Source: Streptomyces albireticuli (GTDB taxonomy: Bacteria; Actinomycetota; Actinomycetes; Streptomycetales; Streptomycetaceae). From it: a stretch of 64,000 nucleotides of DNA. The stretch spans positions 1-64,000 of the forward strand of contig NZ_JAJQQS010000018.1 in the NCBI RefSeq assembly GCF_021228125.1, given 5' to 3'. Below, piece after piece: positions 1 through 7,302 of this stretch. Under the pieces are notes generated by a model that searched no databases, had not been told where the DNA came from, and worked only from the letters and a program-made list of their open reading frames with translations. Position numbers and translations under genes: made by a program. Position 1 is the stretch's first letter. Every line of letters begins with the position of its first letter.

Positions 1-757
1 CGGGGCTGTAGCCGTAGCGGGAGAAGACGGCGCAGATCTCGGCGTCGGGGAAGGTGCGGTGCAGGTAATCGGCCGTCTCGGCCGCGGACTGACCCGCACC
101 GACCACGACGAACCGCCGATGCGGACGGACCGTCAGTTCCGGTGCGCGGAACAGCAGATCGCGGTTGTGCCAGACGTGCGGACCCAGCCGGACACCTTCC
201 GGCAGGCGCGGGGTCAGCCCGGTGCCGAGCGCGACGTTACGGGCGCGCCGGACGGTCTCGCCGGCCGGGCCCTCCACGGCGCGGTGGACGACGTCCACGC
301 TCTCCACGGTGCCGTCGTCGCCCGTCACCGGCCGCACGGCGACGGCGGTGCGACCGTACCCGACGGATCGCTCGAACGCGGCGGCGCACCACTCGAAGTA
401 GTCGTGGAACTCGATCCGGGTGGGGTAGAAGCTCTTCTGGTTGATGAAGTCCGCGAGCCGGCCGCGCTCCTGGAGGTAGTGGAGGAAGGAGAACCGGCTG
501 CCGGGGTCCCGCATGGTGACCAGGTCCTTGAGGAACGACACCTGCATGGTGGCGCCTTCGAGGAGCATCCCCTGGTGCCAGCCGAACCGCTCCTGGCGCT
601 CCAGGAATCCGGCGCGCAGCGGGCTGCCGGGGTGCTCGCGGTTGTGGCCGTCGATCGCGATGGCCAGGGCGAGATTGGCGGGGCCGAAGCCTATGCCGAC
701 CAGATCGTCGATGGGGCCGCCGCCCGTCAGTGCGGTGTCCCCGCGCCGTGCCGACAT
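1..757 (-). CDS. L-ornithine/L-lysine N-monooxygenase, 3' part beyond the window
   Basis: This flavin enzyme hydroxylates the side-chain amine of ornithine or lysine with NADPH and O2, the first step of hydroxamate siderophore synthesis (SidA/PvdA/IucD family). The visible 252 residues show the FAD motif GIGFGPANLALA at residues 21-32, the family stretch MQVSFLKDLV near 71-80 and the NADPH motif VVVGAGQSAAE near 217-227. Family members have about 430-450 residues, so the C-terminal third lies outside. The ATG at 757 was chosen over one at 763 because AAAGG sits 6 bases upstream of it. An iron box lies 66 bases upstream. The neighbouring ornithine acetyltransferase also has an iron box, which makes ornithine the likelier substrate; this is inference. 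Confidence 0.93.
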   Translation of the reverse strand, partial: MSARRGDTALTGGGPIDDLVGIGFGPANLALAIAIDGHNREHPGSPLRAGFLERQERFGWHQGMLLEGATMQVSFLKDLVTMRDPGSRFSFLHYLQERGRLADFINQKSFYPTRIEFHDYFEWCAAAFERSVGYGRTAVAVRPVTGDDGTVESVDVVHRAVEGPAGETVRRARNVALGTGLTPRLPEGVRLGPHVWHNRDLLFRAPELTVRPHRRFVVVGAGQSAAETADYLHRTFPDAEICAVFSRYGYSP

Positions 758-822
758 GCTCATCCTTTCGCCGTGCCGCCCGGCCCGCGAACGCTTCACC
801 GGTCAGCCCAAGAAGTTGATGT

Positions 823-841
823 TTAGGTAAGCCTAACCTAA
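823..841 (-). promoter_or_regulatory. Iron box (IdeR/DmdR operator) of the N-monooxygenase
   Basis: The 19-base dyad TTAGGTAAGCCTAACCTAA matches the DmdR/IdeR consensus of actinobacteria closely. It lies 66 bases upstream of the monooxygenase start, where an iron-loaded repressor would block the promoter. Iron-limited induction is inferred. Confidence 0.88.
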
Positions 842-916
842 CTTTCCGATCGGCTTACCTGTCAAGTCCCCGGCCCGTTCGGCATTTGAGGGCCGGCCGG
901 CCCGCCCCCGCGCCCC

Positions 917-2068
917 TCAGGAGCTGTACGCGCTGTTCTCGTGGACGTACTCGGCGGTCAGGTCGTTCGCCCAGATGACGGCGGTCTCGCCGCCGGCCGC
1001 CAGATCGGCCGTGATCCGGACCTCCCTGCCCCGCATGTCGACGAGGTCACGGTCGGCCCCGACGGAGCCGTCGCGGCAGACCCAGACGTCGTTGATGGCG
1101 ACGTTGAGCCTGTCGGGGTCGAAGACGGCGGAGGTCGTGCCGATCGCGGACAGCACCCGCCCCCAGTTCGGGTCCTCACCATGGATCGCGCACTTCAGCA
1201 GGTTGTTCCGCGCGAGGGAGCGCCCCACCTCCACCGCGTCGTCCTCGCTCGCGGCGTTGATCACCTCGATGCGGATGTCCTTGGAGGCGCCCTCGGCGTC
1301 CCCGATCAGCTGGCGGGCGAGGTCGTCGCAGACGCTGCGCACCGCCTCGGCGAACTCGCCCCCGCCCGGCACCACCCCCGAAGCGCCCGACGCCAGCAAC
1401 AGCACCGTGTCGTTGGTGGACATGCAGCCGTCGGAGTCGATCCGGTCGAACGTGGTGCGCGTCGAGGCGCGCAGGGCCGCGTCGAGTTCGGGGGCCTCCA
1501 GGTCGGCGTCGGTGGTCAGGACCACCAGCATCGTGGCGAGACCCGGCGCGAGCATGCCCGCGCCCTTGGCCATACCACCGACCGTCCACCCGTCCCCCTC
1601 GTACACGGCGGTCTTGTGGACGGTGTCCGTCGTCTTGATCGCCAGAGCCGCCGCCTCCCCGCCGTCCGCCGAAAGCTCCGCGGCCGCCTTCCCGATCCCC
1701 GGCAGCAGCCGGTCCATCGGCAGGTACACACCGATCAGGCCGGTGGAGGCCACCGCGATCTCGCCCGCGCCGCACCCCAGCGCCTCGGCCGCCCTCTCCG
1801 CGGTGGCCCGGGTGTCCCGGAAGCCCCGCGGCCCGGTGCAGGCGTTCGCCCCGCCCGAGTTCAGCACCACCGCCGAGACCCGCCCGCCCTTGAGCACGCG
1901 CTCCGACCACAGCACCGGTGCGGCCTTCACCCGGTTCGACGTGAACACCCCCGCCGCCGCCGAACGCGGCCCCTCGTTCACCACCAGCGCCAGATCCGGG
2001 TTACCGCTCTCCTTGATCCCGGCCGCGATACCCGCCGCCGTGAATCCCTTCGCTGCCGTCACGCCCAT
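917..2068 (-). CDS. argJ: Bifunctional ornithine acetyltransferase / N-acetylglutamate synthase (ArgJ)
   Basis: ArgJ transfers the acetyl group from N-acetylornithine to glutamate, giving free ornithine and recycling acetylglutamate in the arginine pathway. The 383-residue protein has the self-cleavage site KGAGMLAPGLATM, with nucleophile Thr179 after Ala178, and the conserved C-terminus EYVHENSAYSS. The ATG at 2068 has GGGAG about 8 bases upstream; an in-frame GTG at 2101 lacks this. Unlike a normal arg-operon copy, no argC, argB or argD flanks it. Instead it has its own iron box and lies directly before a hydroxamate-type N-monooxygenase on the same strand. I infer it is a dedicated copy that raises ornithine for siderophore assembly when iron is short. 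Confidence 0.95.
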   Translation of the reverse strand: MGVTAAKGFTAAGIAAGIKESGNPDLALVVNEGPRSAAAGVFTSNRVKAAPVLWSERVLKGGRVSAVVLNSGGANACTGPRGFRDTRATAERAAEALGCGAGEIAVASTGLIGVYLPMDRLLPGIGKAAAELSADGGEAAALAIKTTDTVHKTAVYEGDGWTVGGMAKGAGMLAPGLATMLVVLTTDADLEAPELDAALRASTRTTFDRIDSDGCMSTNDTVLLLASGASGVVPGGGEFAEAVRSVCDDLARQLIGDAEGASKDIRIEVINAASEDDAVEVGRSLARNNLLKCAIHGEDPNWGRVLSAIGTTSAVFDPDRLNVAINDVWVCRDGSVGADRDLVDMRGREVRITADLAAGGETAVIWANDLTAEYVHENSAYSS

Positions 2069-2113
2069 GGAGCCACTCCCGTGATGTCGCTGTCCCACCA
2101 CCCCCGACGAGGC

Positions 2114-2132
2114 TTAGCTTAGGCTAACCTAA
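2114..2132 (-). promoter_or_regulatory. Iron box upstream of argJ
   Basis: The 19-base dyad TTAGCTTAGGCTAACCTAA fits the IdeR/DmdR consensus. It lies 46 bases upstream of the argJ start and just past the stop of the Rieske gene, so argJ is its natural target. Confidence 0.87.
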
Positions 2133-2152
2133 CTTCGATCAGTGGTCGTCCA

Positions 2153-3178
2153 TCATCCAGCCGGGCCGGAGGCATAGAACTGCCGCGCCCAGTTCCGGAA
2201 AGCGCCGATGGGGCCATCGCCGCTGTTGAGTTTGGGGTGGGAGAGATACGCCTTGTGATGGAAGACGAACAGGTCGGTCCCGGTGTCGTGCAGCGTCCAC
2301 CGGTTCATGCCCGCGCTTGAGGCACGCTCGACCGACCGGCGCACCGGGGAGGGAAGCCGGAGCGCGCTGTCGGTGACCACGTTCGCCGCCAGCCAGTAGC
2401 GAATGCGCCCTGGCCCGATGGGTGTCGGCAGCATCCACTGTGCCGCGCGGATCCGGTACCGGGGCACGTCGATGAGGATGACCGCGCCACCGAGCCCGAG
2501 CAGCCGGAAGCCGACCTCCTGGACCGAGGGGAGCAGGGAGGGGAACAGCGGGAGCGTACGGCGGGCGACGAACGTCATGGTGTAGAACGGCCCGTCGCCC
2601 GCGGGTTCCGACACCACCTCGAAGTGCTCGACACCGTGCAGCTCCGTGACGTGCCCGTAGTCGACGAAGTTCTCCATCACGTCCTGCGGGTGCCCCGCCA
2701 GCTCTACCGCGCAGAAGGCGCGCGGCCGGGCCAGGGCGGGCAGTTCCGGCAGTTCCCAGCCGGGAGGGGCGCCGTCGGCGTGGTGCCACACCCAGACGAT
2801 GCCGTACGCCTCCCTCGACGGCAGCACGTCGAGGGACGCCTTCGGCGGCGCCCCGTAGGGCGTACGGGCGCAGGAGCCGTCCACCGCGAAGGCGAACCGG
2901 TGGAACGGGCACACCAGGAGTTCCCCGTCGACCGCGCCTCCGGCGCCCAGATGGGCGCCGAGGTGCGGGCAGTACGGCCGGGTGACCCGCAGGGTGCCGG
3001 AACGGGTGCGGTAGACGAGGACGTCGGCTCCCATGAAGGGCCGGGTACGGACCGCCCCCGGAGCCCACTCCCGCGAGAACCCCACACAGAACCAGCCGGC
3101 CGGATACGGGAACGGCGCCGGGAACGCCTCGTCCGCCGGGCGGGCCTGATGGACGGACTTGTACGTGCGCACTCGCAT
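2153..3178 (-). CDS. Rieske non-heme iron oxygenase, alpha subunit
   Basis: This 341-residue protein is a terminal oxygenase of the Rieske family (KshA-like size). Cys70-x-His72 and Cys90-x2-His93 form the [2Fe-2S] centre. The segment ENFVDYGHVTELHG (about 169-182) supplies the bridging Asp and two His ligands of the catalytic iron. It would need an external ferredoxin and reductase, none of which is nearby. The ATG at 3178 has GGGGGAG just upstream. It lies 119 bases after the terpene synthase on the same strand, so it is probably the tailoring oxygenase of a terpene product. The substrate cannot be read from the sequence. Confidence 0.87.
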   Translation of the reverse strand: MRVRTYKSVHQARPADEAFPAPFPYPAGWFCVGFSREWAPGAVRTRPFMGADVLVYRTRSGTLRVTRPYCPHLGAHLGAGGAVDGELLVCPFHRFAFAVDGSCARTPYGAPPKASLDVLPSREAYGIVWVWHHADGAPPGWELPELPALARPRAFCAVELAGHPQDVMENFVDYGHVTELHGVEHFEVVSEPAGDGPFYTMTFVARRTLPLFPSLLPSVQEVGFRLLGLGGAVILIDVPRYRIRAAQWMLPTPIGPGRIRYWLAANVVTDSALRLPSPVRRSVERASSAGMNRWTLHDTGTDLFVFHHKAYLSHPKLNSGDGPIGAFRNWARQFYASGPAG

Positions 3179-3297
3179 GTCACTCCCCCACTCGGAAAAG
3201 ACCGGGCGCCGGGTCCGCCGGGCCCGGGACGGTCGCCACCGGCAACGTCATGTCGGCTCACGGCACTTCACGGCGTCCCACGACAGCTCGCGGTGGC

Positions 3298-4335
3298 TCA
3301 CGGCGCGAGGAAGCTCGTCGTGCGGCGGTACCGCAGCGTGTCCTCCTGCCAGCGGAAGTAGCCGGAGATCGCCTCCTCCAGCACCCGCACCCCGCGCAGG
3401 ATGTCGTCCTTGGCCATGGAGTGCGGGTCGACGGGGCGGTCCACCAGCCCGCGCAGGCGCTCCGCGACCCGGACGAAGTCCCGTAAGCGCTGCTCCACCA
3501 TGTGCCCAGCCTGCTCGACGGCCTCACCCAGCGTCAGGCCGCGCGCCTCGCGCAGCACCAGGACCAGGTTGTGCGGGTTGCGGTAGTGAAGGTCCTTGCG
3601 GACGGTGTAGGTGTCGTTGGACCACAGCCACACCTCGCTCGCGAAGGCGCGGAGTTCACCGTAGAGCCCGTGCCGCAGGGCGTCGGGGACCTCGGCGCCC
3701 TGGAGGCCCTCCATCATGTCGATGCTGGAGCGCGTCGCGCCGTTCACCCGGCGCAGCCGCAGGTACGAGTCGAGGTCGGGGATCCGCTCCGCGGCCCGGT
3801 TGGCGGTCTCGTCGGCCATGGCCTGCAGGTAGAGCCGGACCGACACCGGGAAGCGCCGCCGCGCGGTCCCGGTCGCGCGGGCGTGGAAGGTTCCCCACAG
3901 GTCGGCGAGGGCGCGGGCGAGCGGGAGCGTCGGCCCCTCCCCCGCCCGGCCGGGAGGTTCGAGGGCCCGGTCGACCTGGGCCACCGCGGTCCGGAAGGCC
4001 ACCGGGTCACGGCCGAGCGGGCCGTCGTCGAAGAGGTCGTCCCACAGGAACAGCCAGATGATCCACTGCGCCATGAGCACCGCGCCGTCGCGGTCGGCCC
4101 GCGGGCAGTACAGGGCGGAGAACATGCCGCATCCCATGTCGGCCAGCCGCTGGGCGGCCGCGGGCGTGCGGTCCAGGCCGAACGCGTGGGCCCAGCGCAG
4201 GGCCTGCGCCTCCGCGTACGCGTGGTAGGGGCCCAGGACCACCGGGAACGGCACGCTGTACCGCGGCACCCGGTACGCGGCCAGCGCGGCCCGGTCGTTC
4301 TCGAACGACTCGGAGAACAGCGGCGGCCTGGACAT
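3298..4335 (-). CDS. Class I terpene synthase
   Basis: This 345-residue enzyme ionises a prenyl diphosphate with bound Mg2+ and cyclises or rearranges the cation. The aspartate-rich motif DDLFDD lies at residues 99-104 after WLFLW. The NSE-type motif NDTYTVRKD is at 240-248, and a C-terminal RY pair is present near LRYRR. The length is that of bacterial sesqui- or diterpene synthases. ATG 4335 has AAGGAG about 6 bases upstream. It sits 79 bases after a Z-prenyltransferase gene and is followed by a Rieske oxygenase, giving a three-gene terpene operon. The product is unknown; it does not carry the signature of geosmin or methylisoborneol synthases. Confidence 0.93.
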   Translation of the reverse strand: MSRPPLFSESFENDRAALAAYRVPRYSVPFPVVLGPYHAYAEAQALRWAHAFGLDRTPAAAQRLADMGCGMFSALYCPRADRDGAVLMAQWIIWLFLWDDLFDDGPLGRDPVAFRTAVAQVDRALEPPGRAGEGPTLPLARALADLWGTFHARATGTARRRFPVSVRLYLQAMADETANRAAERIPDLDSYLRLRRVNGATRSSIDMMEGLQGAEVPDALRHGLYGELRAFASEVWLWSNDTYTVRKDLHYRNPHNLVLVLREARGLTLGEAVEQAGHMVEQRLRDFVRVAERLRGLVDRPVDPHSMAKDDILRGVRVLEEAISGYFRWQEDTLRYRRTTSFLAP

Positions 4336-4414
4336 CGCTCTCCTTTCCACCGGGATTCCACCGGGCCGGGCGGGACATGGACGTGCGGGGCGGAGCACGG
4401 TCGTCCGGTGGTGT

Positions 4415-5167
4415 CTACCGGCCCAGACGGCGCCGGCGGGAGCGGTAGTGCCCCAGCGCCTTGTCGAACTCGCTCCTGTCGAACTCCGGCCAGTGGACGG
4501 GGCAGAAGTAGAACTCCGAGTACACGGTCTGCCAGGGCATGAAGCCGGACAGGCGCTGCTCCCCCGAGGTCCGGATCACCAGGTCGGGGTCGGGCTGGCC
4601 CGAGGTGTCCAGGTAGTGGTCGAACTCCTCGGGCCGGATCCCGTCGGCCAGGACGGGCAGGGTGCCCGCCTCCCGGTGGGCGAGGAAGAGGTTCCGCACG
4701 GCTCGGGTGATCTCGTCGCGGCCGCCGTAGGCGACGGCGATGTTGACGACCGGGTCGGAGCGGTGTCCCGACCGGCGGGCCAGCCGGACCAGTCCGTCGG
4801 CGAGCCGGGCGGGCAGCACCTCCGGGGCGCCGATGATCCGGATCCGCCAGTGACCGGTGGCGGCTATCTCCTCGGCGATGCTCATGATGACGTGCAGGAG
4901 GCCGGTCAGTTCCCCGTGCGGCCGGTGGAGGTTCTCGATCGACAGCGGCCAGAGGGTGACGGTCTCGATCTCGTCGGCGTCGCGGCACCAGGAAAGCAGG
5001 TCCAGGGCCCGCTGCCCGCCCCGCTGGTACCCCGCCAGGGTGGGGAGACCCCGGTCGTGCGCCCAGCGCCGGTTGCCGTCCAGGATCACGGCCAGGTGGC
5101 GCAGCAGGGGCCGGCCGCTCGCCACGGGAGGCACGAGGGTGTCGCCACTACCGGTGGTGAGGCTCAT
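4415..5167 (-). CDS. Short-chain Z-isoprenyl diphosphate synthase (UppS superfamily)
   Basis: Cis-prenyltransferases condense isopentenyl diphosphate with an allylic diphosphate to give a Z double bond. Visible signatures are LDGNRRWA at residues 29-36 (catalytic Asp30), AYGGRDEI near 146-153 and DLVIRTSGEQRLSGF at 195-209. The segment LSIENLHRP at 75-83 resembles the mycobacterial Z,E-farnesyl diphosphate synthase Rv1086 (STENLQR, as I recall it) more than the FSSENWxRP of housekeeping UppS. The 250-residue length also fits. ATG 5167 has AGGAG at good spacing. Its place just before a terpene synthase suggests it makes the cyclase's substrate; a second housekeeping UppS or a lavandulyl-type condensing enzyme are the alternatives. 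Confidence 0.88.
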   Translation of the reverse strand: MSLTTGSGDTLVPPVASGRPLLRHLAVILDGNRRWAHDRGLPTLAGYQRGGQRALDLLSWCRDADEIETVTLWPLSIENLHRPHGELTGLLHVIMSIAEEIAATGHWRIRIIGAPEVLPARLADGLVRLARRSGHRSDPVVNIAVAYGGRDEITRAVRNLFLAHREAGTLPVLADGIRPEEFDHYLDTSGQPDPDLVIRTSGEQRLSGFMPWQTVYSEFYFCPVHWPEFDRSEFDKALGHYRSRRRRLGR

Positions 5168-5637
5168 GGCATCTCCTGGCCTGGCTCGGCGGAAGAGGTC
5201 CTTGGCACCGGGGAGCGGTGCTGCCCGGTGTCGGGGTTGCTCCTTGGTGACGCGTGCTCTTGCCCTCGGTCCGGCGGCCGCCCGTCGACGGCGGCGACCG
5301 TGCGGTAATTTCCCTCCGTACCACTGCTGATCCGTGCCGCGTGCTGACGGTGCCCTTGCCTTCCCGCGCCGCCGCCGGACGCCCCGGCGGGCGCACGGCA
5401 CACCGGCTCCCCCGCCCTTTCCCGGGAAAAGGGCAGGCGGACAAGCGGCGCCTCCCTTCATGGTCCCCGCCGGAGGGGCGTTCGCGAAGGCGCGCGCCAC
5501 CAGCGCTTGACGCGTACCCATTCCTACGAAGTGCGCGGTGGTGCAACCCCCTTCGTAAGCATCCGTCCGTACGCCAGAGCGACGACCGGGTGTCGAGGGG
5601 CGGCGGCCGGGCGCGGTGGGCCCGGTGCGGGTCCGGT
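5168..5637. other. Intergenic region, 470 bases
   Basis: No convincing gene is seen. Possible reading frames have poor composition and no ribosome site. The stretch must hold the promoter of the terpene operon. A palindromic block centred on CCCGGG near 5414-5434 could be a weak terminator for the DUF4360 gene. Confidence 0.5.
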
Positions 5638-6360
5638 TCAGCGCGCGGGGCACTGCTTCCAGGCGAAGTGGTAAAGGGTGTTGATGCTGCCGTCCGTGGA
5701 GTCCATGGCCATGAAGCTGTTGGTCTTCGCCGGGTCCGAGGTGCCCGCGTCCACCCGCAGCTCGGTGTTGATGTTGAAATATCGCACGGCACCGCACGGG
5801 GCGTAGATCAGCGCGTCGATCTCCGTGGTGTCGGAGGTCTGCCAGCCGTCGTTGAGCGGTCCGGCGAACGGGTGGTTCATATAGGCGGTCTGCGACATGC
5901 CCTGGAAGTAGTACGTGGCCCGCTGGAGGGCGGTGGCCCCCTTCTCCAGCTTCGCGAAACCCCGGTAGTCGGCCTTGGCCACGGCGTAGGTGAAGCCCTG
6001 GGGGACATGGACGTTCAGGCTGAGCTGACAGTTCTTCCGGGCGTCCGTCGGCTTGGAACCGACGCCCACTTGGGCGACGTAGCTGCTGTACGACACGGTG
6101 AAGGCGGTGTTGTCCGGCGAGACGGCCACGATGGCCGAGCCGAGGGGACAGCCGGAGCCGTTCACGGACACCACATCGATCACTATCTTGTCCGGCGGGG
6201 GCACTCCGTCGGTGGCCGCCGCCCCGGGCGGCGCCGACACCGCGAGCAGCAGTCCCACCGCGCCGCCCACCGCCGCCGGCCTCGCCGTCGCCCGGCACGC
6301 CCTCCCGCGCACCGATCTGATGCCCGTCTCGCGCTTCCGTCTGAACACCGGTCCGAACAT
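5638..6360 (-). CDS. DUF4360 secreted protein, first copy
   Basis: This 240-residue protein starts with a charged, Arg-rich region and a hydrophobic signal segment ending near GAAAT, so it is exported. The mature part has the DUF4360 hallmarks PPDKIVIDVVSVNGSGCP, FTVSYSSY, KNCQLSLNVHVPQGF and YYFQGMSQT, plus four cysteines that could pair outside the cell. The function is unknown; the fold is probably beta-sandwich. ATG 6360 has GGGAGGG upstream. The next gene upstream is a paralogue with the same layout. The C-terminus SINTLYHFAWKQCPAR is shared almost exactly with it. Confidence 0.86.
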   Translation of the reverse strand: MFGPVFRRKRETGIRSVRGRACRATARPAAVGGAVGLLLAVSAPPGAAATDGVPPPDKIVIDVVSVNGSGCPLGSAIVAVSPDNTAFTVSYSSYVAQVGVGSKPTDARKNCQLSLNVHVPQGFTYAVAKADYRGFAKLEKGATALQRATYYFQGMSQTAYMNHPFAGPLNDGWQTSDTTEIDALIYAPCGAVRYFNINTELRVDAGTSDPAKTNSFMAMDSTDGSINTLYHFAWKQCPAR

Positions 6361-6545
6361 GGAGATCCCTCCCACTGCCCCATGGCCCGTTCGAGCGCCT
6401 GATGTGCTCATGCCACCATCAGTTACCGGATGTGTACAGAACAGGTTGAGCCGATACCACGGTGCCCGGTGGCCCGCCCTCGGGGCGGACCACCGGGCAC
6501 AAGCGTGACGTTCCCCGCCGTACGCGCCCCGGGGGGGGCGACCGG

Positions 6546-7190
6546 TCAGGGGCACTCCTTCCAGGAGAAGTGGTAGAGCGTGTTGACGCTGCCGTCCGTG
6601 GAGTCCATCGCCATGAAGCTGTTGGTCGTGTCGGGGTCCGAGGTGCCGGCGGCGACCCGGAGCTCGGTGTTGACGTTGAGGATCCGCTGCGCGCCGCACG
6701 GGGCGTAGACGAGGGCGTCGGCCGCCGTCACGTCGGTCGTCCGCCAGTTGTCGCTGAGCGGACCGGTGAAGCGGTGGGTCACGGACGTCGTCTGCGACAT
6801 CCCCTGGAAGTAGTAGCTGGCCTTCTCCAGGCCCGTGGCCCCTCGCTGGAGGTGGGCGAAGCCCCGGTAGTCGGCCTTGGCTATCGCGTAGGTGTAACCC
6901 TGCGGGACGTGGATGTTCAGGCCGAGCTGACAGTTCTTCCGGAAGTCCGTCGGCCGGGACCCGAGGCCGACCTGCGCGAGGTAGTCGCTGTAGGTCACGG
7001 TGAACGCCGTGTTGTCACCGGCGACCGCGACCGCCGCCGTCCCGGCCGGGCAGCCCGAGCCGTTGACCGACACCACGTCGATCACGACCTTGTCCGGCGG
7101 AGGTGCCCCGTCGGCGGCCGCCGACGGTGAGAACGACGCGGCCACCACCAGCGCCACGGCCGCGCCACCGATCATCACCGGTCTGAACAT
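6546..7190 (-). CDS. DUF4360 secreted protein, second copy
   Basis: This 214-residue paralogue of the gene at 5638-6360 is on the same strand and 185 bases away. It has a shorter signal peptide (MFRPVMIGGAAVALVVAAS) and the same core: DVVSVNGSGCP, FTVTYSDY, KNCQLGLNIHVPQG, YYFQGMSQT and SFMAMDSTDGSVNTLYHF. ATG 7190 has GGGAGGG at 6-7 bases. The pair arose by tandem duplication and is now well diverged in the middle. The family has no established role; surface or envelope association is an inference from the signal and cysteines. Confidence 0.87.
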   Translation of the reverse strand: MFRPVMIGGAAVALVVAASFSPSAAADGAPPPDKVVIDVVSVNGSGCPAGTAAVAVAGDNTAFTVTYSDYLAQVGLGSRPTDFRKNCQLGLNIHVPQGYTYAIAKADYRGFAHLQRGATGLEKASYYFQGMSQTTSVTHRFTGPLSDNWRTTDVTAADALVYAPCGAQRILNVNTELRVAAGTSDPDTTNSFMAMDSTDGSVNTLYHFSWKECP

Positions 7191-7302
7191 GGGGTTCCCT
7201 CCCACGACTCTGCGGACTCGCTCCGCCCTGTCCTTGCCACCACGAAAATAGGGCATGTACAAGTCAAGTCAAGCCATTCGGAACCCCTAAGACCGCGCGG
7301 GA

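Noticed and set aside
917-2122. Long plus-strand frames opposite argJ
   Set aside because: They are mirror frames of a well-conserved gene, rich in Arg, Pro and Gly, with no ribosome site. The same holds for the many long frames opposite the patatin, NACHT and transporter genes.
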